From assembly GCA_046347015.1 (NCBI GenBank), contig JAXMHA010000009.1, positions 1 through 64,000 of the forward strand: a stretch of DNA of 64,000 nucleotides. The letters are read 5' to 3'. Position 1 is the first letter of the stretch, and every line of letters starts with the position of its first letter. This DNA is from Dokdonella_A sp046347015. Its GTDB lineage: Bacteria > Pseudomonadota > Gammaproteobacteria > Xanthomonadales > Rhodanobacteraceae. Made by a program: the position numbers and the translations under genes. The notes under the pieces were generated by a model that worked only from the letters and a program-made list of their open reading frames with translations, had not been told where the DNA came from and searched no databases. Of the stretch, positions 27,386-36,986 are shown piece by piece.

Positions 27386-28576
27386 ATGGCGCGATGGAAG
27401 CTCGCGTTGTCCCTGGTCGGGGTCGTCCTCCTTGCCGTCATCGTGTGGCGAGTCTTCGCCGATCGCGGTGAGCGCGGCGGGTCGCACGACAACGAGGCGC
27501 CGGTTCCGGTGACGGTGGTACCCGTCGTGCGCGAGAACGTCCCGATCTACCTGACGGCCACCGGGACCGTGCAGGCGCTCAATACCGTCACCGTCAACGC
27601 GCAGGTGACCGGACAGCTCAAGTCCATCGTGTTCACCGAGGGCGAAGAGGTGAAGCAGGGTGACGTGATCGCGGAGATCGACCCGCGCACGTTCCAGGCC
27701 GCGCTCGAACAGGCGCAGGGCAAGCAGCGCCAGGACCAGGCGCAGCTCGTCGCGTCGCGCAGCACGCTGAAGCGGTACGAGGAGCTGATCGGCAAGCACT
27801 TCGTGGCGGCACAGGACCTCGAAAACCAGCGCCAGACCGTCAGCCAGCAGGAAGCGATGGTGGCGGCGGACCAGGCCGCCGTCGACAGCGCGAAGGTGCA
27901 GCTCGGGTACACGACGATCCGCGCGCCGATCACCGGGATCGCCGGCATCCGTCAGGTCGACGTCGGCAACATCGTGCAGGCCGGCAGCGGCAGCGGCATC
28001 GTCGTGCTGACCCAGGTCCATCCGATCAACGTGCTGTTCAACCTGCCGGAGCAGAACCTCGACGCGGTGCGCACCGCGCAGGCGAAGGCCCCGCTGGTCG
28101 TCGCCGCGACCGACAGCACGGACGGCCGGGTGTTGTCGAGCGGCGTGCTCAAGGTCATCGACAACCAGATCGACCCGAGTACCGGGACGTTCAAGCTCAA
28201 GGCCGAGTTCCGCAACGAGGGCAACTCGTTGTGGCCCGGGCAGTACGTGAACGTGCGGATGACGCTGCGCACCGATGCGAACGCGATGGTCGTGCCGGCG
28301 ACGGCGGTCCAGCGCGGGCCCGAAGGCGCCTTCGTGTACGTCGTCGGCAAGGACGACGCCGCGCAGATGAAGCCCGTCGCCACCGGCGCCGAAGCCGGCT
28401 CGTCGAACATCGTCGTGACGTCAGGGCTCGACCCGGCCGACCGGGTCGTGACCGAAGGCCAGTTCCGGATCAAGCCCGGCAGCAAGCTGCACCCGCTGAA
28501 ACCGGGCGAAACCGCGCCGGTTGCGCCGCCGCCGGCGGCCGCGGCGGGTGCGAAACGCAGCGGGCATGGTGGCTGA
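27386..28576 (+). CDS. mdtA: RND efflux periplasmic adaptor (MdtA-like)
   Basis: A 396-residue membrane-fusion protein. An N-terminal uncleaved or lipid-free anchor (LALSLVGVVLLAVIVWRVF) precedes the lipoyl/hairpin/beta-barrel layout: TVTVNAQVTGQLKSIVFTEG, a coiled-coil hairpin rich in Gln and Ala (residues about 105-170), and LGYTTIRAPITGIAGIRQV returning into the lipoyl half. A Pro/Ala tail ends in KRSGHGG. It connects the two RND pumps downstream to an outer-membrane channel, which is not encoded here. First gene of a three-gene operon. Confidence 0.88.
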   Translation: MARWKLALSLVGVVLLAVIVWRVFADRGERGGSHDNEAPVPVTVVPVVRENVPIYLTATGTVQALNTVTVNAQVTGQLKSIVFTEGEEVKQGDVIAEIDPRTFQAALEQAQGKQRQDQAQLVASRSTLKRYEELIGKHFVAAQDLENQRQTVSQQEAMVAADQAAVDSAKVQLGYTTIRAPITGIAGIRQVDVGNIVQAGSGSGIVVLTQVHPINVLFNLPEQNLDAVRTAQAKAPLVVAATDSTDGRVLSSGVLKVIDNQIDPSTGTFKLKAEFRNEGNSLWPGQYVNVRMTLRTDANAMVVPATAVQRGPEGAFVYVVGKDDAAQMKPVATGAEAGSSNIVVTSGLDPADRVVTEGQFRIKPGSKLHPLKPGETAPVAPPPAAAAGAKRSGHGG

Positions 28577-28626
28577 CGCCGGGTTCGCGGCACTCCGCCC
28601 CACCTTCCGAGCCGCACCTCCACGCC

Positions 28627-31600
28627 ATGGGTTTTTCGACGCTCTTCATACGCCGGCCGATCGCGACCTCGCTGCTGATGGTCGCGCTGCTGCTGCTCGG
28701 GCTGATCGGGTTCCGCGGCCTGCCGGTGTCCGCGTTGCCGGACATCGAGGCGCCGAGCCTGGTCGTCACGACGCAATACCCCGGCGCGAGCCCGTCGACG
28801 ATGGCGGCGCTGGTGACGACGCCGCTCGAACGGCAGTTCGGCCAGATCTCGGGCGTGACGATGATGAGCTCGGACAGCTCGGCCGGCCTGTCCACGATCG
28901 TCATCCAGTTCGCGATCGACCGCGACATCGATGCCGCTGCACAGGACGTGCAGTCGGCGATCAACGCCGCGCGCGGCACGCTGCCGAACAACCTGCCGTA
29001 CCCGCCGGTTTACAGCAAGGTCAACCCCGCCGATGCGCCGATCCTGACATTGGTGCTGGCTTCGGACACGTTGCCGCTGCGCCAGGTCAACGACTACGCC
29101 GACAGCATCATCTCGCAGAAGATCTCGCAGATTTCCGGCGTCGGGCTGGTGTCGATCGCCGGCAACGTGCGCCCGGCCGTGCGCGTGCAGGTCAACCCGG
29201 CGCAGCTTGCGAACCTCGGCCTGACGATGGAAGACGTGCGCAGTGCGCTGACGCAAGCCAACGTCAACGCGCCGACCGGCAGCCTGAACGGCGCGGTACA
29301 GAGTTTTTCGATCGCGACCAACGACCAGCTCGTCGACGCGGCTGAATACAAGGACGCGATCATCGCCTACCGCAACGGCGCGCCGGTGCGCCTGAAGGAC
29401 GTCGCCAAGGTCGTCGACGGCGTCGAGAACGACCAGGTCGCGGCATGGGCGAACGGCGCGCCGGCCGTGCTGCTCGACATCCGCCGGCAACCCGCGGCCA
29501 ACATCGTCGCGACCGTCGCCGCGGTGCGCGCGGCGCTGCCGGAGCTTCGATCCGTGCTGCCGGCCGGCGTGCACCTCGACGTGTTCTCGGACCGCACCGT
29601 GACGATCCGCGCGTCCGTGCATGACGTCGAGTTCACGCTGGGCCTGACCGTGCTGCTGGTCATCGCGGTCATCTTCGTGTTCCTGCGCCGCCTGTGGGCG
29701 ACGGTCATTCCGTCGGTCGCGGTGCCGCTGTCGCTGCTCGGCACGTTCGGCGTCATGTCGTTTGCCGGTTTCTCGCTCGACAACCTGTCGCTGATGGCGC
29801 TGACCGTCGCCACCGGCTTCGTCGTCGACGATGCGATCGTCATGATCGAGAACATCGTGCGCTACATCGAGCAGGGCCACGAGCCGCAGGAGGCCGCGGA
29901 AATCGGCGCGAAGGAGATCGGCTTCACGATCCTGTCGCTGACCGTGTCGCTGATCGCGGTGTTCCTGCCGCTGCTGCTGATGCCGGGCGTCACCGGGCGG
30001 CTGTTCCACGAGTTCGCGTGGGTGCTGTCGATTGCGGTCGCGATCTCGATGCTGATCTCGCTGACGCTGACGCCGATGATGTGCGCGCACCTGCTGCGCG
30101 CCGGCGGGCTGCCGGACGACGGCCGCGGCCCGCGCCGCGGATTGTGGCACCGGCTGGTCCACCTCTACTCCCGCACGCTCGACGCGGTGCTCGCGCACCA
30201 GCGGCTCACGATGCTGGTCGCGACCGCCACGCTCGCCGTCACCATCGTGCTGTACGTCATCATCCCGAAGGGTCTCCTGCCGGAGCAGGACACCGGCCTC
30301 GTCACGGGCGTCGTCGAGGCCGACCAGAACATCGCGTTCCCGGCGATGGAGCAGCGGATGCGCGAGGTCGCGACGGCGCTGCGCGCACAGCCGGCCGTCG
30401 CCGGCGTTGCTTCGTTCATCGGTGCCGGCACGATCAACCCGACCTTGAACCAGGGCCAACTCAGCATCGTGCTGAAGCCGCGCGGCGAGCGCGGCGGCCT
30501 CGGCACGGTATTGCCGTCGCTGCAGCGTGCGGTGGCCGGCATTCCCGGCGTCGCGCTGTACCTGAAGCCGGTGCAGGACGTGACGCTCGATACCCGCGTC
30601 GCCGCTACCGAGTACCAGTATTCCCTGTCGGACGTCGATCCGGTGGAACTGGCCGACTACGCGGGCCGCATGTTGGCGGGCTTGCGCCAGCGCCCGGAGC
30701 TGGTCGATGTCGGCAGCAACCTCGCCAACCACGGCAACGCGCTCGATCTCGACATCGACCGCGCCAAGGCCAGCCGTCTCGGCGTGCCGGTGCAGACGAT
30801 CGACGACACGCTGTACGACGCGTTCGGGCAGCGCCAGATCTCGACGATCTTCACGCAATTGAACCAGTACCGCGTCGTGCTCGAGGTGGCGCCGGAGTTC
30901 CGCAACCGCAAGGACCTGCTCGACCTGCTCGCGGTGCGCGCCAACGGCGCCGGTGCGCTGACCGGGGCGAATGCCACCGGATTCGGACAGGTCGCCTCGA
31001 GCAATTCGGCGACGCCGACCGGCATCGGCAGCCAGGGCAACGTCGGCTTCGGGATCGGCGCCGGCGGGATCGTGCCGATTTCCGCGCTGGCCACGGCGAA
31101 CACGACGACCGCGCCGCTGGTCGTCAGCCACCAGGACCAGTTGCCGGCCGTGACCCTGTCGTTCAACCTCGCGCCCGGCTATTCGCTGTCCGACGCGGTG
31201 CGCGCCGTCGAGACGACCGCGGCCGCGCTGCAGTTTCCGCCCCAGGTGCGTGGCCGCTTCATCGGCAAGGCGGCGGAGTTCTCGGCCTCGCTCGGCGAGG
31301 AGGCGCTGCTGCTGCTGGCGGCGGTCGTGGTCATCTACATCGTGCTCGGGGTGCTGTACGAGAGCTGGATCCATCCGCTGACGATCCTGTCGACGTTGCC
31401 GCCGGCGGGCGTCGGCGCGCTGCTCGCGCTGATGGTGTGCGGCATGAGCCTGTCGGTCGACGGCATCGTCGGCATCGTGCTGCTGATCGGCATCGTCAAG
31501 AAGAACGCGATCATGATGATCGACTTCGCGATCGAGGCACAGCGCGGCGGCATGACGCCGTTCGATGCCATCCGCCGTGCGTGCCTGCTGCGCTTCCGGC

Positions 31601-31848
31601 CGATCATGATGACGACCGCGGCGGCGTTGCTTGGCGCGTTGCCGCTGGCGCTCGGCAACGGCATCGGTGCGGAACTGCGTCGCCCGCTCGGCGTGTCGAT
31701 CGTCGGCGGCCTGTTGCTGTCGCAGTTCCTGACCTTGTACACGACGCCGGTGATCTACCTCTACCTCGAGCGCTTCCACGACTGGCTGCAGGCGCGCCGC
31801 CACGGCGGGATCGCACCGGCGGCCATCCAGCCGGAAGCAGCACGATGA
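28627..31848 (+). CDS. mdtB: RND multidrug efflux transporter, inner-membrane subunit (MdtB-like)
   Basis: A 1073-residue proton-driven pump with twelve transmembrane helices and two large periplasmic loops. The N-terminus MGFSTLFIRRPIATSLLMVA is typical. Proton-relay acidic residues are in ATGFVVDDAIVMIENI (about Asp401/402), and the later GIVKKNAIMMIDFAIEA motif is conserved. ATG 28627 is used; the open frame upstream is a shadow of mdtA. Relative to E. coli MdtB (1040 residues) it is slightly longer, partly from a Gly/Ala-rich insertion around residues 780-815. It works with MdtA and MdtC; substrates unknown. Confidence 0.9.
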   Translation: MGFSTLFIRRPIATSLLMVALLLLGLIGFRGLPVSALPDIEAPSLVVTTQYPGASPSTMAALVTTPLERQFGQISGVTMMSSDSSAGLSTIVIQFAIDRDIDAAAQDVQSAINAARGTLPNNLPYPPVYSKVNPADAPILTLVLASDTLPLRQVNDYADSIISQKISQISGVGLVSIAGNVRPAVRVQVNPAQLANLGLTMEDVRSALTQANVNAPTGSLNGAVQSFSIATNDQLVDAAEYKDAIIAYRNGAPVRLKDVAKVVDGVENDQVAAWANGAPAVLLDIRRQPAANIVATVAAVRAALPELRSVLPAGVHLDVFSDRTVTIRASVHDVEFTLGLTVLLVIAVIFVFLRRLWATVIPSVAVPLSLLGTFGVMSFAGFSLDNLSLMALTVATGFVVDDAIVMIENIVRYIEQGHEPQEAAEIGAKEIGFTILSLTVSLIAVFLPLLLMPGVTGRLFHEFAWVLSIAVAISMLISLTLTPMMCAHLLRAGGLPDDGRGPRRGLWHRLVHLYSRTLDAVLAHQRLTMLVATATLAVTIVLYVIIPKGLLPEQDTGLVTGVVEADQNIAFPAMEQRMREVATALRAQPAVAGVASFIGAGTINPTLNQGQLSIVLKPRGERGGLGTVLPSLQRAVAGIPGVALYLKPVQDVTLDTRVAATEYQYSLSDVDPVELADYAGRMLAGLRQRPELVDVGSNLANHGNALDLDIDRAKASRLGVPVQTIDDTLYDAFGQRQISTIFTQLNQYRVVLEVAPEFRNRKDLLDLLAVRANGAGALTGANATGFGQVASSNSATPTGIGSQGNVGFGIGAGGIVPISALATANTTTAPLVVSHQDQLPAVTLSFNLAPGYSLSDAVRAVETTAAALQFPPQVRGRFIGKAAEFSASLGEEALLLLAAVVVIYIVLGVLYESWIHPLTILSTLPPAGVGALLALMVCGMSLSVDGIVGIVLLIGIVKKNAIMMIDFAIEAQRGGMTPFDAIRRACLLRFRPIMMTTAAALLGALPLALGNGIGAELRRPLGVSIVGGLLLSQFLTLYTTPVIYLYLERFHDWLQARRHGGIAPAAIQPEAAR

Positions 31849-31901
31849 ACGGTAGCGGGGTCCATCGGATGTTCCGTCGCTCAGGCATGCGATCGCCATG
31901 A
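31845..31901 (+). CDS. Eighteen-codon mini-ORF bridging mdtB and mdtC
   Basis: ATG 31845 overlaps the mdtB stop (ATGA) and its own TGA overlaps the ATG of mdtC (ATGA at 31898-31901). The peptide is MNGSGVHRMFRRSGMRSP. It probably serves translational coupling rather than producing a functional peptide. It may be fortuitous, but a double four-base overlap is unlikely by chance. Confidence 0.35.
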   Translation: MNGSGVHRMFRRSGMRSP

Positions 31902-34900
31902 ACATTTCCGGACCATTCGTCCGCCGCCCGATCGGCACGTCGCTGATCGCGATCGGCCTGTTCGTGTCCGGCATGATCTGCTACTTCCTGCTCGGCGTCG
32001 CGCCGCTGCCGAACCTCGAGTTCCCGGCGATCTACGTCAGCGCCAACCAGCCCGGCGCCAGTGCCGAGACGATGGCGACCACGGTCGCGGCGCCCCTCGA
32101 GCGCCACCTCGGCCAGATCCCGGGCATCGAGCAGATGGGCTCGTCGTCGAGCGAAGGCAGCGCCGGCGTGTTCATCCTGTTCAACAACGGCACCGACGTC
32201 GACAACGTCGCGCGCGACGTGCAGGCCGCGATCAACGCCGCCGCGCCGGATCTTCCAGCCGGCCTCACCAACGCGCCCCAGTACCACAAGATGAACCCGA
32301 ACGCGCAGCCGGTCGTCGCGCTGGCGCTGACATCCGGCACGGTGCCGCTGTCGAAGCTCTACGACCTCGCCGACACGCTGCTGTCGCCGCACATCAGCCA
32401 GATGGAAGGCGTCAGCGACGTCGACATCGCCGGCGGCGCGACTCCGGCGGTGCGCGTCGACCTCGACCTGCAGGCGCTGGCCGCGATGGGCCTGTCGCCG
32501 GACCAGGTCCGCAATGCACTGGTTGCCGCCAACGTGATGTCGCCACAGGGCTTCCTGTCCGACGGCCGCACCACGCTCGCGATCCGGGCCAACGACAACC
32601 TCCACACCGCCGCGCAGTTCGGCGATGTCGTGATCGCCGCGCGCAAGGGCGTCGCGGTGCGGCTGAAGGATGTCGCGCATGTCTACGACGGCCAGGAGGA
32701 CCAGTACCAGGCTGCCTGGTTCGGGACCCGCCGCGCGATCCTGCTGTTCGTCCGCAAGCAGGCGGACGCGAACGTCATCGCCACCGTCGACCGCGTGCGC
32801 GACGCGATACCGGCGATGCAGTCGTGGCTGCCCGCGGGCGTCACGTTGACGCCGTTCTTCGACCGCACGCCGATCATCCGCGCCTCGGTCGACGAAGTGC
32901 AGATCACGCTGCTGATCAGCCTCGCGATGGTCGTGCTGACGATGGCGTTGTTCCTGCGCCGCCTCGCGCCGACGCTGATCGCGGCGACCGCGGTGCCGCT
33001 GTCGCTGGCCGGTGCGTTCGTCGTCATGTACGTGTGCGGCTACACGCTCGACAACATGTCGCTGATGGCGCTGGTGATCGCGATCGGCTTCGTCGTCGAC
33101 GACGCCATCGTGGTCATCGAGAACGTCATCCGCCACATCGACGCCGGCATGCCGCGCATGGCCGCGACGCTGCAGGGCGCGCGCGAGATCGGCTTCACGA
33201 TCGTGTCGATCACGGCCTCGCTGATTGCCGTGTTCATCCCGCTGCTGTTCGCCGAGGGCCTCACCGGGATGTTCTTCCGTGAGTTCACCGTGACGCTGTG
33301 CGCGGCAATCGCGTTTTCGGCGCTGGTTTCGCTGACGCTGACGCCGGCCCTCTGCGGGAGGTTCCTGAAACCCCATGCCGAAGGCCGGCATTCCCGCTTC
33401 GGCGACTGGCTCGAGCGGGCGCAGGCGAGGATGCGCGATGGCTATGCGCACGCGCTCGACTTTTCGCTGCGGCACCCGCGCCTCACCGCATTGCAACCGC
33501 TGGTGCTGACGGTGCTGACGTTCGTGATGGCCGGGGCGGTGCACAAGGGCCTCTTTCCGCAGCAGGACACCGGCATGCTGTATGGCCGCACCAGCGCCAA
33601 TTCCGACGTGTCCGCCGAACGCATGAACGTGGCCCAGCAGCGGCTCGCCGCGCTGGTGCTGAAGGATCCCGCGGTCGATTCGCTCGGCTCGCGCCTCGGC
33701 GGCGGCTGGCATTCGAGCGGTGGCGCGAGCGGGCAGTTCTTCGTCGGCCTGAAGCCGCTCTCCGAGCGGCATGGCGAGTCGACGTTCGACGTGATGACGC
33801 GCCTGAACCGGGAAGCGGCGGCGATCCCGGACATCCGTCTCCGGCTGCGGCCGGTGCAGGACCTGCCGAGCGGCGGCGGCCGCGGCGGCAGCAGCGGTGG
33901 CCAGTACCAGGTCGAGTTGAAGGGAAACAACCTCAAGGAACTCGAGGCGTGGTTGCCGCGTCTCGTCGACCGGCTGAAGCAGGCGCCGCAGTTCCGCGAC
34001 GTCGGCAGCGACATCGACGACTCCGGGATGCGCCAGACGGTCGTCGTCGACCGCGACGCGGCGGCGCGCGTCGGCGTCACCGCCGCGGCGGTCGACAGCG
34101 CGCTGTACGACGCATTCGGCCAGCGCCAGGTATCGACGATCTACTCCGACGTCAACCAGTTCAAGGTCGTCGTCAGCGCGTTGCCGAACCAGGCGGCGAC
34201 GCCGGCGGCGCTCGACAAGTTGTACGTGCGGTCGTCCGGTGGCGCGATGGTCCCGATCGGCACGATCGCGCACATCGAGGCCGGCATCGCACCGACCGAG
34301 ATCGACCACGACGGCCAGTTCCCGGTCATGAGCGTGAGCTTCAACCTGGCGCCGGGCGTGGCCATGGGCGAGGCGACCAAGTACATCGACGGCCTGATTG
34401 CCGCGATGCGGATGCCGGGCGACATCCACCTCGGCTACAGCGGCGAGTTCCGGAACTTCGAGCAACAGCAGAACGACATGCCCTTGCTGATCCTCGGTGC
34501 GATCGTCACCGTCTACCTCGTGCTCGGGATGCTCTACGAGAGCCTCATCCACCCGGTCACGATCCTGTCGACACTGCCGTCGGCGGGCGCCGGCGCGATG
34601 CTGGCGATGCTGGTGACCGGCACCGAGCTGTCGGTGATTTCGATGATCGCGATCGTGCTGTTGATCGGCATCGTCAAGAAGAACGCGATCATGATGGTCG
34701 ACTTCGCGCTGGTGGCCGAGCGCGAGGGTGGCCGCGATCCGCTGGCTGCGATCCGCGAGGCCTGCCTCGTGCGCTTCCGGCCCATCATGATGACGTCGAT
34801 GGTCGCGATCTGCGCGGCGATCCCGCTCGCAATCGGGTTCGGCACCGGCTCGGAGCTGCGCCGCCCGCTCGGCATCGCGGTGATCGGTGGGTTGATCGTG

Positions 34901-35020
34901 TCGCAGAGCCTGACGCTGCTGTCGACGCCGGCGATTTACCTGCTGTTCGCGCGGATTTCCGCACGCCGGCGCGCGCGTCGCGCGGCACGCCGGGCGGGTA
35001 AGCTGCAGCCCGCGGCGTGA
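31898..35020 (+). CDS. mdtC: RND multidrug efflux transporter, inner-membrane subunit (MdtC-like)
   Basis: A 1040-residue second RND pump. It has the same architecture as its neighbour: N-terminal FVRRPIGTSLIAIGLF, proton-relay pair in AIGFVVDDAIVVIENVI, and GIVKKNAIMMVDFALVAERE near the end. A Gly/Ser-rich stretch (SGGGRGGSSGG) lies in the second periplasmic loop. Two different RND subunits in one operon after a single adaptor is the MdtABC arrangement, where MdtB and MdtC form a mixed trimer. The gene ends 59 bp before the convergent sulfotransferase gene. Confidence 0.9.
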   Translation: MNISGPFVRRPIGTSLIAIGLFVSGMICYFLLGVAPLPNLEFPAIYVSANQPGASAETMATTVAAPLERHLGQIPGIEQMGSSSSEGSAGVFILFNNGTDVDNVARDVQAAINAAAPDLPAGLTNAPQYHKMNPNAQPVVALALTSGTVPLSKLYDLADTLLSPHISQMEGVSDVDIAGGATPAVRVDLDLQALAAMGLSPDQVRNALVAANVMSPQGFLSDGRTTLAIRANDNLHTAAQFGDVVIAARKGVAVRLKDVAHVYDGQEDQYQAAWFGTRRAILLFVRKQADANVIATVDRVRDAIPAMQSWLPAGVTLTPFFDRTPIIRASVDEVQITLLISLAMVVLTMALFLRRLAPTLIAATAVPLSLAGAFVVMYVCGYTLDNMSLMALVIAIGFVVDDAIVVIENVIRHIDAGMPRMAATLQGAREIGFTIVSITASLIAVFIPLLFAEGLTGMFFREFTVTLCAAIAFSALVSLTLTPALCGRFLKPHAEGRHSRFGDWLERAQARMRDGYAHALDFSLRHPRLTALQPLVLTVLTFVMAGAVHKGLFPQQDTGMLYGRTSANSDVSAERMNVAQQRLAALVLKDPAVDSLGSRLGGGWHSSGGASGQFFVGLKPLSERHGESTFDVMTRLNREAAAIPDIRLRLRPVQDLPSGGGRGGSSGGQYQVELKGNNLKELEAWLPRLVDRLKQAPQFRDVGSDIDDSGMRQTVVVDRDAAARVGVTAAAVDSALYDAFGQRQVSTIYSDVNQFKVVVSALPNQAATPAALDKLYVRSSGGAMVPIGTIAHIEAGIAPTEIDHDGQFPVMSVSFNLAPGVAMGEATKYIDGLIAAMRMPGDIHLGYSGEFRNFEQQQNDMPLLILGAIVTVYLVLGMLYESLIHPVTILSTLPSAGAGAMLAMLVTGTELSVISMIAIVLLIGIVKKNAIMMVDFALVAEREGGRDPLAAIREACLVRFRPIMMTSMVAICAAIPLAIGFGTGSELRRPLGIAVIGGLIVSQSLTLLSTPAIYLLFARISARRRARRAARRAGKLQPAA

Positions 35021-35078
35021 CGCGGGGCAACGGGGCGTCGATCGCGGGCGAGGCCGGATGGATTCCGGGTCGCGCGGG

Positions 35079-36692
35079 TCAATCGGATGCCCGGATGTCC
35101 ACCGCGCGGATGTCCAGCGCCTGGTGCAGTGGATCGAGCCGCGCGCCATAGCGGGCCGCGGTCGCGCGCGCTTCGTGGAGCGGTGCGCGCACCTGGGCGG
35201 CGCTCGTCGTGTGCACCTCCCGATCGGCTTCGTGGAAGTCGAGGCATGCGGCATCGAACGCGAGTCCGCAGTGGGCGAGGAGCGCGCGCACGCTGGCTTC
35301 CGGCCGTGCGACGAGATCCTCGTACACGTGGGTGTACACCGCCGCGGGTGCCTGCGCGCGCCAGTGCCGCATCGCGCGATCCGCATCGCGATGGAAGGCG
35401 GCGAGCTCATCGAAGGCATACGCGAAGAACTGCCCGGCGGCGAAATTGTGCTTGAAGCAGCTCCAACAGGTTTCGAGCGGGTCGCGCACGCAGTGCACGA
35501 TGCGCGCGCCAGGCAGCATGCGCAGGATCGCGCCGACGACCTGCCAGTTCGGCAGCGTCTTGTCGGTAGTGACCGACGCCGGAATGCCGCTCGCCGGAGC
35601 CGTTCGTTCGAGGTAGCGATCGCCGAGGCGTGCCCAGTCGGCGGGTTCCGCAGCGCGCACCCATTGCGGGAACGACTGGCCGCGCCGCCGGGACTCTTCC
35701 TGCAGCACGCGGGCAATTTCCTCGGTCTCGCCACCGCCGGTGACGCGCGGGTGCGCGGCGAGGATTTGTTCGGCCAGCGTCGATCCGGATCGCGGCAGGC
35801 CGACCAGGAAGATCCGCTCGCCACCACGGCCGGTTGCCGGTGGCGGCTGCGGGAACGCCGCGATGATGTCATCGACGAGCGCGCTGGCGGCCGCCGCGCT
35901 CCACGTGAAGCCACGCCGCTTCAGCGCGTTGACTTCACTGAACAGCGCGAACGCCGCGTCGAAGCGTTGCCGATCTTCCAGCGCATGCGCGAGCGCAAAG
36001 CCGAGCGCGATGTGCTGTTCGGCGGTGCCGGCGCGGGCGGCATACAGCCGCGCCAGCGCCTGCAGGTCGTCATCGCCATGGGTCGCCTTGAGATTGTCCA
36101 GCCCGATCCAGGCCGAGACCGCATTCGCGTCCTCGCGCAGCACCGTGCGCAATTCGGCTTCCGCATCGCCGATCCGGCCGAGCGCGCGCAGCGCTTCGGC
36201 GCGGAGGACGCGGGCCTGCCGGTGCGACGGCGCCCGTTCGACCACGGCCGTGAAAGCATCGAGGGCTGCCGCGGCGTCGTGGCGCAATGCGTAGGCGCGG
36301 CCGAGGTTGAGCCAAGCGTCGATCCGGGTCGGATCGAGTTCGGTCGCGCGCTGGAACTCCGCGAGCGCGGCGTCGTGTTCCCCGAGCTGCGCCAGCACGG
36401 CTCCGAGGTTGCCGGCAATGAGGCCATCGTCGGGCCACTGCACGGCAGCTTCCTGCAGCAGCGCCACGGCTTCGGAATCCCGGCCTTGCGCGGACAGGGC
36501 GATCGCGCGCAGCCGAAGCAGCTCCGGGTGCGCCGGGTTGGCAGCGAACGCCGCGGCAAGCAGCGGCAGCGCGGCGGCGGCGTCGCGACGCTCCAGGGCT
36601 GCACCGGCGCGTGTCGCGAGTTCGCGCGATCGCGGATCGAGGCCGCGCAAGCGGTCCTCGATGGGTCCGGGGGATGGGGCTGGAACAGCCAT
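35079..36692 (-). CDS. TPR-repeat sulfotransferase family protein
   Basis: A 537-residue cytoplasmic protein. Residues about 20-270 are tetratricopeptide repeats (for example GLIAGNLGAVLAQLGEHDAA and AWLNLGRAYALRHDAA). Residues about 295-520 are a sulfotransferase domain with the PAPS 5'-phosphosulphate loop FLVGLPRSGSTLAEQIL and a 3'-phosphate-binding stretch ARIVHCVRDPLETCWSCF. It would transfer sulphate from PAPS to an unknown acceptor. TPR-sulfotransferase proteins of this layout are common in proteobacteria, without firm substrates. It is divergent from the porin gene over a 294-bp region. Confidence 0.85.
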   Translation of the reverse strand: MAVPAPSPGPIEDRLRGLDPRSRELATRAGAALERRDAAAALPLLAAAFAANPAHPELLRLRAIALSAQGRDSEAVALLQEAAVQWPDDGLIAGNLGAVLAQLGEHDAALAEFQRATELDPTRIDAWLNLGRAYALRHDAAAALDAFTAVVERAPSHRQARVLRAEALRALGRIGDAEAELRTVLREDANAVSAWIGLDNLKATHGDDDLQALARLYAARAGTAEQHIALGFALAHALEDRQRFDAAFALFSEVNALKRRGFTWSAAAASALVDDIIAAFPQPPPATGRGGERIFLVGLPRSGSTLAEQILAAHPRVTGGGETEEIARVLQEESRRRGQSFPQWVRAAEPADWARLGDRYLERTAPASGIPASVTTDKTLPNWQVVGAILRMLPGARIVHCVRDPLETCWSCFKHNFAAGQFFAYAFDELAAFHRDADRAMRHWRAQAPAAVYTHVYEDLVARPEASVRALLAHCGLAFDAACLDFHEADREVHTTSAAQVRAPLHEARATAARYGARLDPLHQALDIRAVDIRASD

Positions 36693-36986
36693 CGCCTGAG
36701 TCTAGCGTGCGGCTCCGCGGGCACGGTCGGCTCGTCCTTGAAGGACCCGGAGCGAGGCATTCCCGCCCGCCGACTGTGCCGTTCCGGCGACACGCTGCTG
36801 GGCAAACTGTAACGGAACCCTAACAGGTGCACCCGGCGGTACACCCGTCGAACCCGGGAGAAAGCCGCACTTGGTCGCCCGGCCGTTCGCGATCAAGGGG
36901 TTGCGGTGGGCCATGCCGCTGGCGGCCAGCGTGGCATACAACGTGCTGCCTGACGCGGTGACCTTCATCACCCCGGGAAATCGACG

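Noticed and set aside
27952..31974. A second giant minus-strand frame (about 1340 codons) opposite mdtA/mdtB
   Set aside because: Same reason: compositionally an antisense artefact of high GC, with no family motif.
31604..35914. A minus-strand open frame of over 1400 codons opposite the RND genes
   Set aside because: It is the antisense shadow of mdtB, mdtC and the sulfotransferase region: Arg/His/Asp-rich, low in hydrophobic residues, without domains; the plus strand has clear RND proteins.
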